Made by a program: the position numbers and the translations under genes. The notes under the pieces were generated by a model. That model did no database searches, was not told where the DNA came from, and saw nothing but the letters and a program-made list of their open reading frames with translations. DNA of 64,000 bases from CAZADA01 sp964568975 (GTDB lineage: Bacteria; Pseudomonadota; Alphaproteobacteria; Caulobacterales; Maricaulaceae), in NCBI GenBank assembly GCA_964568975.1, contig CAZMSO010000009.1, forward strand, positions 1 through 64,000. The letters run 5' to 3'. Of this stretch, positions 18,919-27,503 are shown piece by piece. Position 1 is the first letter of the stretch. Every line of letters begins with the position of its first letter.

Positions 18919-19643
18919 TGAGCGCGCCCAGCGCGGTCTCCCAGGACACCGCCCAGAGCGCCCATGAACCCACACAGGCGAGCGACGGCGTCACGGACGC
19001 CGCGCTCGCAGCGGGCGCGCGCCTCTTCGCTCAGCCCATCACGTTTGTGCGTGGCGTGGTCGCTCTGGATCAGCTGCCGCCGGGCGATCTGCCGGAAGTC
19101 GCCGTCGCGGGACGCTCAAACGTGGGGAAGTCCAGCTTGATCAACGCGCTGGCGAACCGCAAAGGCCTCGCGCGCGCCTCCAACGAACCCGGGCGCACCC
19201 GAGAGCTGAATTTTTTTCAGTTGAATAACCAGATTCACGTGGTCGATTTGCCAGGGTATGGATACGCCCGCGCGCCGAAAGCGGCGGTGGCCCGCTGGAC
19301 GGGGCTGACGCGGGATTATCTGCGCGGGCGCGCCATGCTCAAACGGGTGTTCTTGCTGATTGACGCCCGCCGCGGTCTATCTCCTGCAGACGCGGAGATT
19401 ATGAGCCTGCTCGACGCGGCGGCGGTGGTGTATCAGGTGACGATGACGAAGATCGACAAAATCCGACCGGCTGATCGCGCGGCGGTGGTGGACGCGGTTG
19501 CGGCCGCCCTTGCGCGGCGTCCGGCGGCGCATCCACATGTGCTGGCGACGTCGGCGGCGAAGCGCTTTGGCTTGGATGAGGCGCGCGCGGAGATCGCCGC
19601 GCTCGCTGCGCCTCCGGTTACGCCGGCGACGGGGGGCGCGTGA
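18918..19643 (+). CDS. engB: EngB (YihA) ribosome-biogenesis GTPase, N-terminus uncertain
   Basis: GTPase needed for large-subunit assembly and division. G motifs are clear: GRSNVGKSS (G1, about residue 65), DLPGYGYA (G3), TKIDK (G4). The listed TTG start gives 241 residues but has no ribosome-binding site. With the gap collapsed, the frame stays open back through seven GSSA[AP] repeats to a CTG at 18589 that overlaps the yidC stop (CTGA) and has GAGG seven bases upstream; that reading gives 299 residues. No ATG, GTG or other TTG exists between. The stop overlaps the next gene (TGATG). Confidence 0.9.
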   Translation: MSAPSAVSQDTAQSAHEPTQASDGVTDAALAAGARLFAQPITFVRGVVALDQLPPGDLPEVAVAGRSNVGKSSLINALANRKGLARASNEPGRTRELNFFQLNNQIHVVDLPGYGYARAPKAAVARWTGLTRDYLRGRAMLKRVFLLIDARRGLSPADAEIMSLLDAAAVVYQVTMTKIDKIRPADRAAVVDAVAAALARRPAAHPHVLATSAAKRFGLDEARAEIAALAAPPVTPATGGA

Positions 19644-20710
19644 TGGGCGGCGTGGCGACGCGGGCGTTGGCGGCGCGGTTGGCATCGCGTGGCGCGGCTC
19701 TGGCGCTGGGGTGTCTTGGAGTGGGGATCAGCCCTGGCGCTGGCGCGGAATGGCGCGTGTGCAACCAATCGAGCTTCATTCTGGAAGCGGCGGTGGGCCA
19801 CGAAGAATCCGGCGAGTTATGGTCAGAAGGCTGGATGCGCATGCGTCCGGGCGAATGCACCGTCGCCATCGACGGCGATTTGGAGCCGGGCACATATTAT
19901 CTCTACGCCCGATCCTCAGCGGCGCACCGGGGCGGCCGACGCGAATGGTCGGGCTCGCGGCCGCTGTGTGTGGATGAAGCGGAACCGAGTTTCTTTCTCT
20001 CCAGCTCCAGCGCGTGTGAGGCGGCGGGCGCAGCCACGCGCCTGTTCTCGCCGATTGATGTGCAGGAGGCGTCTTGGCGCACGCGCTTGATGGAGCCGAG
20101 CACGCCGGGCCGCGGCTACTCGATTGGGCGCGCGCGCACCCAGGGGCTGCAGCGGCTGTTGGCGGATGCGGGCTATTACGCCTCCAACCGCATTGACGGC
20201 GTGGCCGGGCGGCGCACGGAGCGGGCGGTGGCGAGTTATCTCGGCGATGTGGGCCGCCGCTCGGAACCGCCTTATGAGGAACTCCTCGACCTCCTGGAGA
20301 AAACGGCCCTTGAGCGCAAGGACGACGCGGGATTGACGGTGTGCAACCGTGCGAATGCGCCGATTTGGTCAGCCATCGCCACGCGGGTCGAGCGGTCTTG
20401 GGAGTCCCGCGGCTGGTGGGAGCTTGCGCCGGATCAGTGCGCCACCATTATCGACAAGGCGCTTGATGAGCCGCCTTACTATATTTACGCCGATAAACAG
20501 GACGACCGCGGCCCGCGTCCGCTAAAGGCCGGCGAGGAAACCTTCTGTCTCGCGCAAACCCGTTTTGCGATTCTCGGCCGCAATGAATGCCGCCAGCGCG
20601 GCTTTGACGAGGGGCGCTTCGTCAGCGTCGAGCCGGACGGGACGGGCGCGGCCACGCTGGAGCTGACGACGGAGGACTTTGCTGAGCCTGTGCGTTTGGA
20701 CGCGCCGTGA
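19640..20710 (+). CDS. Secreted protein: DUF1036, peptidoglycan-binding-like domain, DUF1036
   Basis: Exported 356-residue protein with a signal peptide. The first DUF1036 domain (about 37-130) has WRVCNQSSFILEAAVG, GWMRMRPGEC and YYLYARSS. A middle segment (about 160-195) resembles a PG_binding_1 repeat (GLQRLLADAGYYASNRIDG). The C-terminal third repeats the DUF1036 pattern in degenerate form (LTVCNRANAPIWSAIA, ELAPDQC, YYIYADKQ). Paired cysteines suggest disulfides. Function is unknown; the domains suggest a periplasmic, wall-associated role. Start is GTG 19640 or ATG 19643, overlapping the engB stop; the 3' end overlaps the HAD gene. Confidence 0.8.
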   Translation: MMGGVATRALAARLASRGAALALGCLGVGISPGAGAEWRVCNQSSFILEAAVGHEESGELWSEGWMRMRPGECTVAIDGDLEPGTYYLYARSSAAHRGGRREWSGSRPLCVDEAEPSFFLSSSSACEAAGAATRLFSPIDVQEASWRTRLMEPSTPGRGYSIGRARTQGLQRLLADAGYYASNRIDGVAGRRTERAVASYLGDVGRRSEPPYEELLDLLEKTALERKDDAGLTVCNRANAPIWSAIATRVERSWESRGWWELAPDQCATIIDKALDEPPYYIYADKQDDRGPRPLKAGEETFCLAQTRFAILGRNECRQRGFDEGRFVSVEPDGTGAATLELTTEDFAEPVRLDAP

Positions 20711-21525
20711 TGGTGGATCCGCGCGACGCCTCCACGCCCGCGGCGCGCGACGCCGCGCGCCCTGCGCCCGCTGATGACGCGGCCCCGGCGATCGCGGAGG
20801 CCCGCGCGGATCCGGCCTGGACTGGTGTCGACGCGTGGGTGTTTGACCTCGACAACACGCTTTATCCGTCAGAAGCGGATTTGTTCGCGCAAGTCGACGC
20901 GCGCATGACCACGTTCGTGGCGCGGGCTCTGGGCGTGGACACGCGCGAGGCGCGGCGACTGCAAAAGCTCTACTACGCAGAACACGGCACGACGTTGAAC
21001 GGCCTCATGACCCGCCACGGCCTCGCGCCGGACGCGTTTTTGGATTTCGTCCACGACATCGATTTGTCGCCCTTGTCGCCATGTGCGGTGCTGCGCGCGC
21101 GCATCGCCGCCTTGCCCGGACGGAAGTTCATTTTCACGAACGGTTCGCGCGGCCACGCGGATCGCGTCGCCGGCGCGCGGGGCCTTGAGGGGCTGTTTGA
21201 CGGGGTTTTCGACATCCAAGCCGCCGGCTTCACCCCCAAACCCCACGCCGACGCCTATCATCGATTTCTCGACGCCTTTGACGTGGACCCCAGCCGCGCG
21301 GCGATGTTTGAAGACTTGCCGCGCAATCTTGAAGCGCCGTTTGCGCTTGGGTTCCGCACCGTTTTGGTCCACTCTGACAAAGATTGGAGCCACGAGCCGG
21401 CGGGGGCGCGTCCGGCCGGGCCCGATGACGCGCATGATCATGTTCATTTCGTCACAGGGGATCTGACCGCCTTTTTAGGGTCGATCCTGGGGGAGCTGGG
21501 CGACGACAATGCTGGACAAACTTAG
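20707..21525 (+). CDS. HAD-family pyrimidine 5'-nucleotidase-like phosphatase
   Basis: Haloacid-dehalogenase-type hydrolase of 272 residues, resembling the SDT1/YjjG-like pyrimidine 5'-nucleotidase branch. Motif I is FDLDNTLYP (nucleophile Asp47, Asp49), motif II FTNGS, motif III Lys in FTPKPHADAY, motif IV FEDLPRN. About 40 Ala/Asp-rich residues precede the domain. Start is GTG 20707 or ATG 20710, overlapping the previous stop. Substrate is inferred from the family only. The 3' end overlaps the next gene by 17 bp. Confidence 0.82.
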   Translation: MMVDPRDASTPAARDAARPAPADDAAPAIAEARADPAWTGVDAWVFDLDNTLYPSEADLFAQVDARMTTFVARALGVDTREARRLQKLYYAEHGTTLNGLMTRHGLAPDAFLDFVHDIDLSPLSPCAVLRARIAALPGRKFIFTNGSRGHADRVAGARGLEGLFDGVFDIQAAGFTPKPHADAYHRFLDAFDVDPSRAAMFEDLPRNLEAPFALGFRTVLVHSDKDWSHEPAGARPAGPDDAHDHVHFVTGDLTAFLGSILGELGDDNAGQT

Positions 21526-22198
21526 CGCCGCGTTCGGCCTTCCGGTTTTTTTGAAAATTATGTACCCGGGCCTGGCGTTGAACACGGCTCTTTACTTTTA
21601 CCTCCGCCGGCTTGATCTAAGCCCGACGGCTTTCAATCTAAACGACAATCAAATTCAGGTGATTTTTTTCATCCTCACCTCCTTCCTGTTCGGCTTGTTG
21701 AGCAACACCGCTACATATTTGTTTTTTCGCGGCTGGATCGTCCACGGCCGGTATCGCGACAAAGCGGCGCTGGACGCACTGAACCGGCAATTGGACGCGA
21801 AAATCATTGCGCGCAGTTTCGCCGCGGCTGACCATCAGCCGTCCGATGAACAGGCCAGCAAAGTCGACGCCACGTATCTCGTCGTAAGCTCGCACCATGG
21901 GAATTACGTCGCGGAACTTCGAAATCTCTATTATGTCTTCTATGATGCTCAGGCGAATTTGTTCACCGCCATTTTGATTTTTATTCTGATTGTGTCAGGA
22001 GGCACGGCGGCGCGGTATGCGATGGACATCGCTCTTGACTGGCGCGCCTTCGGCGTGAGCTGCGGTCTCGCCGTCTTTCTTATGCTGGTTCTCTATCTCG
22101 GCGCGCGCAAAAGCTATATTGACTACTTTCGCAACCTCATCAGCGTGAAACTCTCTTATCTGGCGTCGGCGCCGCGCGGTCCCGCCAGCGCGCCGTGA
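21509..22198 (+). CDS. Hypothetical four-helix membrane protein
   Basis: Unrecognised 229-residue protein with two N-terminal TM segments (about 14-33 and 49-75), a hydrophilic loop of about 75 residues, and two C-terminal TM segments (about 152-172 and 180-202) followed by a basic tail. It overlaps the HAD gene by 17 bp. Base composition is visibly richer in A and T than its neighbours (for example 21600-21780), which suggests recent acquisition or relaxed constraint. No motif allows a function to be named. Confidence 0.65.
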   Translation: MLDKLSAAFGLPVFLKIMYPGLALNTALYFYLRRLDLSPTAFNLNDNQIQVIFFILTSFLFGLLSNTATYLFFRGWIVHGRYRDKAALDALNRQLDAKIIARSFAAADHQPSDEQASKVDATYLVVSSHHGNYVAELRNLYYVFYDAQANLFTAILIFILIVSGGTAARYAMDIALDWRAFGVSCGLAVFLMLVLYLGARKSYIDYFRNLISVKLSYLASAPRGPASAP

Positions 22199-22369
22199 CG
22201 GCTTAAGCGGCCAGCGTCGGCGCGCGCGCCATGGGCGCGGGCCGCCGCGCCCTTCACGGGCGCAACGGCGCGTCCTATGACGAACCCGCCCAACGCCTCT
22301 GGCGGTGCGCACCCCGCGTGTTCCACACCAAACCGCAAACGCCCCTCACACGCATCCCAGGAAACGCTT

Positions 22370-23224
22370 ATGACCACCGGCGCCGACCTCACCTTGACGC
22401 AATCGCTGATCGAAAACGCTTGGGAGCGGCGCGAGCGCATCGTCCCCGGGGCGGACCCCTCCGCGGAACGCGCGATTGTCCACGCGCTGGAGGCGTTAGA
22501 CGCCGGCCACATCCGGGTCGCAGAACGCCGTGACGCCGGCGCCTGGGTCGTGAACGAATGGGTCAAGAAGGCCGTGCTTTTAAGCTTCCGGCTGCAAGAT
22601 ATGAAGCTGTTTCCCAACGTCACCCGCCAAGCCCAGCACTGGGACAAGCTCGCGCTCAAAACTGCGGCCTGGGACAGCACCGATTTCGAAAAAGCCGGCT
22701 TTCGTATGGTCCCGCCGGCTCATGTGCGGTTTGGAGCGTATGTCGCGCCGGGCGCGGTGTTGATGCCAAGCTATGTCAATATTGGCGCGCGCGTCGGCGA
22801 AGACACGATGGTCGACACCTGGGCCACCATCGGCTCGTGCGCTCAGATCGGCGCGCGGTGCCACATCTCAGGCGGCGTGGGGATCGGCGGCGTGCTGGAG
22901 CCGCTGCAAGCGACGCCGGTGATTGTTGAAGACGACGTGTTTATCGGCGCCCGCTCAGAAGTGGCCGAAGGCGTGATTGTGCGCGAAGGCGCAGTGCTCT
23001 CCATGGGCGTCTTCCTCGGCGCCTCGACAAAGATTGTCGACCGCGCCACGGGTGCGATCGTGATGGGCGAAGTGCCGGCGGGGGCCGTGGTCGTGCCGGG
23101 GACGCTGCCGCCCACGGAGGCCAGCCCCGCGGGCGCGCCAAGCCTCGCCTGCGCCGTCATTGTGAAACGTGTGGACGCCCAAACCCGCGCGAAGACCGCC
23201 ATCAACGAGCTCTTGCGCGATTAG
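22370..23224 (+). CDS. dapD: Tetrahydrodipicolinate N-succinyltransferase DapD
   Basis: Lysine/meso-diaminopimelate biosynthesis enzyme that transfers succinyl from succinyl-CoA to tetrahydrodipicolinate. The 284-residue protein has a helical N-terminal domain and a left-handed beta-helix with imperfect hexapeptide repeats (VRFGAYVAPGAVLMPSYVNI, CHISGGVGIGGVLEPLQATP). The ATG at 22370 has CAGGAAA upstream; in-frame upstream residues look non-coding. The later pathway enzyme DapE lies 15 kb away. Confidence 0.97.
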   Translation: MTTGADLTLTQSLIENAWERRERIVPGADPSAERAIVHALEALDAGHIRVAERRDAGAWVVNEWVKKAVLLSFRLQDMKLFPNVTRQAQHWDKLALKTAAWDSTDFEKAGFRMVPPAHVRFGAYVAPGAVLMPSYVNIGARVGEDTMVDTWATIGSCAQIGARCHISGGVGIGGVLEPLQATPVIVEDDVFIGARSEVAEGVIVREGAVLSMGVFLGASTKIVDRATGAIVMGEVPAGAVVVPGTLPPTEASPAGAPSLACAVIVKRVDAQTRAKTAINELLRD

Positions 23225-23367
23225 CGCCGGCGGCGGTCGCGGGCGAGCCGGTCGCTGCGTCAGTCCCTCTTAGGCGCGCCGGCCGCACCCCGATCAAAGG
23301 AGCTTACGATCGCAGCCGGCCGCGTTGTCCGCCTGACAGCAGGCCCGGCGCACGCCATCATGGGCCC

Positions 23368-23553
23368 ATGAGCGAGCGTCCGCCTCCGCCGCCCCTTGAG
23401 CTCTTTCCGCCCGACGAGAGCGAGGGCGAACGCGTGTGGGTCCACGGCCATTGGCGCGCGCAGGGCGGGCTCAAGAGCGGCCGCTCCAGCGGCCACGTTT
23501 ATGTCGAGGGCCATTGGCGCGTGAAACGCCCGCGGTCAAAGCCGCGCGGCTAG
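23368..23553 (+). CDS. Small hypothetical protein with two V-x-GHWR repeats
   Basis: A 61-residue basic protein with a Pro-rich N-terminus and two copies of a WVHGHWR / YVEGHWR motif, reminiscent of short repeats in small envelope proteins. No signal peptide and no clear ribosome-binding site are visible. It sits between dapD and the convergent maiA, whose stop lies 4 bp away. It could be a false ORF, but the internal repeat argues for a gene. Confidence 0.45.
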   Translation: MSERPPPPPLELFPPDESEGERVWVHGHWRAQGGLKSGRSSGHVYVEGHWRVKRPRSKPRG

Positions 23554-23557
23554 CCGC

Positions 23558-24205
23558 CTACGCGGCGTCGGCGGGCGCGTCGGGTTGGGCCGCCGGCGCC
23601 GCCGCCGCAAAGGCCGGCAGCGCGCGCAGGCGCTCGTCAATCGCCACGAGCCGGTCGAGCCCGGTGAGATCAGTGTCGACCCGGCGCGCGTTGTAGAGTT
23701 GAGGCGTGAGGCACACATCCGCCAGCGTCACCGCGTCGCCGACGCAATAACGGCCCGCGACCGGCGCCGTAAGCGCCTCAAACCCCTCGAGCCCGCGGCG
23801 CACCCAATGGCGATACCACGTATCGATCTGCTCCTGGCTCGCCCCAAAGTCCGTCTTGAGCCGCTTCAGCACGCCAAGATTCTGCAGCGGGTGCGTGTCG
23901 CTGGCGATAATCTGCACAAGCGCGCGCATGAGGGCCCGCGCGCCCGGATCGGCGGGCGACAGCGCGGGCTCGGGCCGCGTCTCCTCAAGATACTCCAAGA
24001 TCGCGATGGACTGCGTGAGCGTGCGGCCGTCAATCTCCAGCACCGGCACCGCGCCCATGGCGTTGCGACCGCGATGCGTCGCGCCCGCCTGCTCGCCCTC
24101 GCGCAAGTTCACCGGGCGATCGTCGTACGGAACGCCCTTTAGCGCGAGGGCGATGCGCACGCGATAGGCCGCCGAACTGCGCCAATAGCCGTAGAGCGTG
24201 GTCAT
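23558..24205 (-). CDS. maiA: Zeta-class glutathione transferase, maleylacetoacetate isomerase
   Basis: Zeta-class GST of 215 residues that isomerises maleylacetoacetate to fumarylacetoacetate in tyrosine/homogentisate breakdown. The N-terminal motif SSAAYRVRIAL corresponds to the zeta signature SSCxWRVRIAL with the Cys replaced by Ala, and the C-terminal domain carries VGDAVTLADVCLTPQLYNARR. The ATG overlaps the crtI stop (ATGA). No homogentisate-pathway neighbours are present, so it may be a general zeta-type GST. Confidence 0.85.
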   Translation of the reverse strand: MTTLYGYWRSSAAYRVRIALALKGVPYDDRPVNLREGEQAGATHRGRNAMGAVPVLEIDGRTLTQSIAILEYLEETRPEPALSPADPGARALMRALVQIIASDTHPLQNLGVLKRLKTDFGASQEQIDTWYRHWVRRGLEGFEALTAPVAGRYCVGDAVTLADVCLTPQLYNARRVDTDLTGLDRLVAIDERLRALPAFAAAAPAAQPDAPADAA

Positions 24206-25725
24206 GCCGCTCCCATTGGCGCGCGCAGCGTGGCGGGGTCCGGGGCGACGGCGTCGAGCACCCGCGCTGAGGAGATCACCCCCGGCACGCCGGCGCCTGG
24301 ATGGGTGCCCGCGCCGACGAGAAAGAGGCCCTCCACCTCCTCGCTCTTGTTGTGCGGGCGAAACCACGCGCTTTGAAACAGCTGCGGCTCGAGCGAAAAC
24401 GCCGCGCCCTTGACCGACAACAGGCGGTCGCGGAAATCCTGGGGCGTGAGCATGCGCGAGGTCACGACCGCCTCGCCGAGCCCCGGCGCGACGGTCTCTT
24501 CTAAGCGGCGCTCAACCGCCTGGCGGTAGGTCTCTGCGAAGGTCGCCCACTCCACCCCGCTTTCGAGATGCGGCACCGGCGCAAGCACATAAAACGCATC
24601 GCATCCATCCGGCGCGAGGGACGGATCGCTCGCCGTCGGGCGATGCAGATACAAGCTGAAATCATCGGCAAGCGTTTTGCGCGTGAAGATGTCGCGTAAG
24701 AGGCCCTGATAGCGCGGGCCGAGCACCATGGTGTGGTGATAGACGTCGTCAAACCGCCGATTGGTCCCGAAATACCACACAAACAGGCTCATGGAGTAAC
24801 GCGCGCCAGCCAGCCGCTTATCCGTCCAGCGCGCGCGCGGATGCTGTGACAACAGCTCGCTGTAGGTCCAGGCCGCATCCGCGTTCGACACCACAATGTC
24901 TGCAGCGACCGTCTCCCCCGACGCCAGGCGCACGCCCGCGGCCCGCCCGCTTTCGACGAGGATCTGGCTCACTTGCGCGCCATAGCGCAGCACACCGCCC
25001 TGGCCCTCAATCAGCCCCACTATGCCCTGCACCAACGCGCCCGTGCCGCCCACGGCGTAATGGACGCCGTGTTTGCGTTCCAAATGAGCGATGAGGCAAT
25101 AATACGCCGTAGTCGTGAGCGGATTGCCGCCAATCAATAAGGGATGAAAGCTGAAGGCGAGGCGCAGCTTCGGGCTTTTAAAGTAGTCGGAAACCTTCGC
25201 ATAAACGGTGCGATAGCCTTGCAAACGGATCAGATCCGGCGCTGAGCGCAACAGCACGCCCAGTTCATGGAAAGGCTGATCCACCAGCTCCTCAAAGGCG
25301 ACTTTAAAGATCGCTTCGCTGGCTTTCATATAGCGGTCGAAACCCGCCAAATCATTGCGGTCGATGCGCGCCACTTCCTGACGCATGGCGTCCAAATTGG
25401 CGAAGTATTGAAAGACATCGCCATCGTCGAAGCGGATTTTGTAAAACGGGTCGAGGGGCTTGAGCGTGATGTCGTCAGCCAGGCGCCGCCCGCACAAGCT
25501 CCACAGCTCTTCCAACAAATAAGGCGCAGTGATGATTGTCGGCCCCGCATCGAACGTGAAGCCGTCCTGGCGAAACACATAAGCGCGCCCGCCAGGGGCG
25601 TCTAAGCGCTCCAGCACCGTCACGCGGTAGCCGCGCGCGCCCAAGCGCACCGCCGCCGCTAAGCCGCCAAAGCCCGCGCCGATCACCACCGCGTGGGGGC
25701 GATGATCGCTGTCCTCGTCGCGCAT
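24202..25725 (-). CDS. crtI: Phytoene desaturase (CrtI family)
   Basis: FAD-dependent carotenoid desaturase acting on phytoene at the membrane. The 507-residue protein has the N-terminal dinucleotide motif VIGAGFGGLAAAVRLGARGY followed by LERLDAPGGRA, and the C-terminal bacterial phytoene dehydrogenase signature GLFLVGAGTHPGAGVPGV. ATG 25725 (GGAG upstream) is preferred over GTG 25740. No crtB, crtY or crtZ lies nearby, so the pathway must continue elsewhere. It overlaps maiA downstream. Confidence 0.93.
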   Translation of the reverse strand: MRDEDSDHRPHAVVIGAGFGGLAAAVRLGARGYRVTVLERLDAPGGRAYVFRQDGFTFDAGPTIITAPYLLEELWSLCGRRLADDITLKPLDPFYKIRFDDGDVFQYFANLDAMRQEVARIDRNDLAGFDRYMKASEAIFKVAFEELVDQPFHELGVLLRSAPDLIRLQGYRTVYAKVSDYFKSPKLRLAFSFHPLLIGGNPLTTTAYYCLIAHLERKHGVHYAVGGTGALVQGIVGLIEGQGGVLRYGAQVSQILVESGRAAGVRLASGETVAADIVVSNADAAWTYSELLSQHPRARWTDKRLAGARYSMSLFVWYFGTNRRFDDVYHHTMVLGPRYQGLLRDIFTRKTLADDFSLYLHRPTASDPSLAPDGCDAFYVLAPVPHLESGVEWATFAETYRQAVERRLEETVAPGLGEAVVTSRMLTPQDFRDRLLSVKGAAFSLEPQLFQSAWFRPHNKSEEVEGLFLVGAGTHPGAGVPGVISSARVLDAVAPDPATLRAPMGAA

Positions 25726-25767
25726 GGGCCTGATCTCCACTCCCGTGCGTCTGGGTTCGCGCGCACG

Positions 25768-25785
25768 TGTCAGCCGAACTGGACA
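25768..25785. promoter_or_regulatory. TGT-N12-ACA motif upstream of crtI (possible PpsR/CrtJ site)
   Basis: TGT-N12-ACA, the recognition pattern of PpsR/CrtJ repressors of carotenoid and photosynthesis genes, lies 42 bp upstream of the crtI start in the crtI-fliI intergenic region. Only six bases are fixed, so chance occurrence is realistic and no PpsR gene is seen. Confidence 0.2.
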
Positions 25786-25907
25786 CTATCAACGCACCGC
25801 CCTGAGGCCAAGCCGGCGGCGCTCCGGCCGCGCGGCGCGCCGCCGGGGGTGACGCGCCGATGGGGCGTGACGCGCCAGTTTAATCGCGAACGCGTAGCGT
25901 GTCGGGC

Positions 25908-27503
25908 ATGCATGTTTTCGACACCCTCGCCACCCAAATCCGCCGCATGCCCGGCCCCCGCTGGCGCGGTGAAATTGTGGGCGCTTCCGGGCTCACCCTT
26001 GAAGCCGTCGGCCTCGCGCGCGTTTTGGCCGTCGGCGACCGCTGCGCCGTGGTGGGCCGCGGCGGCGCGCGCATTCCCTGTGAAGTGGTCGGCGCCCGCA
26101 ATGGCCGCTCCGTGCTGATGGCGCTGGGACGCATTGAGGGCGTCGCGCCCGGCGCGCCGGTGGTGTTTGACGGTCAAGGCGCGACAGTGCGCCCCGCCGA
26201 CGCCTGGCGCGGGCGCGTGCTCAACGCGCTTGGCGAGCCGGTGGACGGCGCCGGCCCGCTGCCGGAGGGCGATTACGTCGCGGATTTGCGCGGCACGCCG
26301 CCGCCGGCTTACGCGCGTCGCCGCGTCGGGGAGCGTATGAACACGGGCGTGCGGGTGATTGATCTCTTCACGCCGATTTGCCGGGGACAGCGCCTGGGCG
26401 TCTTTGCGGGCTCCGGCGTCGGCAAGTCGACGCTGTTGTCGATGTTTGCGCGCAACGCCAATGCGGATGTGAACGTCATCGGTCTGATCGGTGAGCGCGG
26501 GCGTGAGGTGCGCGAGTTCATTGAGCGCGATTTGGGGCCGGAGGGCCTGGCGCGCTCCATCGTGGTGGTGGCCACATCAGACGAAAGCCCGCTGATGCGG
26601 CGCAACGCGGCGCTGTTGACGCTCGCGGCGGCGGAAGATCAGCGCAAGCGCGGCCGGCATGTTTTCTTGATGATGGACAGCGTCACCCGCTACGCCAACG
26701 CCCTGAGGGAGATCGGCCTCGCCTCCGGGGAGCCGCCCTCCACGCGGGGTTATCCGCCCAGCGTCTTTGCTGAGCTCGCTGCGCTGCTTGAGCGCGCGGG
26801 TCCGGGCTTGAAGGGCCAGGGCGATGTCTCGGCCGTGTTTACGGTCTTAGTGGACGGCGGGGATATGGATGAACCCGTGGCGGACGCCGCCCGCGGCATT
26901 TTGGACGGGCATGTGGTGTTGTCGCGCGCGATCGCCGAACGCGGCCGCTATCCCGCTGTCGATGCGCTGAAATCTGTCTCGCGGGCGCTGCCGGATTGCG
27001 CGTCGCCCTATGAGAATGAGCTTTTAAAGAAAGCGCGCGCGCTGATGGCGCTTTACGCCGACAACGAAGAATTGATCCGCATCGGCGCCTACCAAAAGGG
27101 CTCCAATGACGCCCTTGACGAGGCGATCGAACGCTGGGCGGCGATGGAGGATGTGCTCTCCCAACGTCGCAACCAAACCGACACCGTGGAGGCGGCGTTC
27201 GCCGCGCTTGAAGCTGCGCTCGCTGCGGAAGGGGTGACCGTGATGGATGAGGGCGCGGAGGCGCAATGGCGCGAGGCGCGCCGCGCCGCGCGGGCCGCCG
27301 CCGAAGCCCACCGCGCGAGCGACCCCGGCGATGAGGCGCCCCGCGACGGCGGGCCGCCGGACACGGACGCAATGAGCGATCGCGACGCCTCAGCCCCCCA
27401 TGTCGCGGAGCGTGACGGCGACGACCTCACCCTCGACCTCACGGCCGAGCCGGGTCCGGAGCTGACCGGCCCGGCGCAGCTGCCACCCCCCGCCGACGCT
27501 TAG
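25908..27503 (+). CDS. fliI: FliI flagellar export ATPase with a long C-terminal extension
   Basis: Soluble ATPase that energises flagellar export with FliH and FliJ. The 531-residue protein has Walker A GSGVGKST near residue 168, GLIGERGREVREF, the Walker B region HVFLMMDSVTRYANALREIG and SGEPPSTRGYPPSVF, all typical of FliI. Homologues are usually about 440 residues; here about 70-90 acidic, Pro/Asp/Ala-rich residues follow the domain. fliJ, normally downstream, is missing; the next gene is convergent and shares the stop bases. ATG 25908 is chosen; a GTG nine bases upstream is possible. Confidence 0.95.
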   Translation: MHVFDTLATQIRRMPGPRWRGEIVGASGLTLEAVGLARVLAVGDRCAVVGRGGARIPCEVVGARNGRSVLMALGRIEGVAPGAPVVFDGQGATVRPADAWRGRVLNALGEPVDGAGPLPEGDYVADLRGTPPPAYARRRVGERMNTGVRVIDLFTPICRGQRLGVFAGSGVGKSTLLSMFARNANADVNVIGLIGERGREVREFIERDLGPEGLARSIVVVATSDESPLMRRNAALLTLAAAEDQRKRGRHVFLMMDSVTRYANALREIGLASGEPPSTRGYPPSVFAELAALLERAGPGLKGQGDVSAVFTVLVDGGDMDEPVADAARGILDGHVVLSRAIAERGRYPAVDALKSVSRALPDCASPYENELLKKARALMALYADNEELIRIGAYQKGSNDALDEAIERWAAMEDVLSQRRNQTDTVEAAFAALEAALAAEGVTVMDEGAEAQWREARRAARAAAEAHRASDPGDEAPRDGGPPDTDAMSDRDASAPHVAERDGDDLTLDLTAEPGPELTGPAQLPPPADA

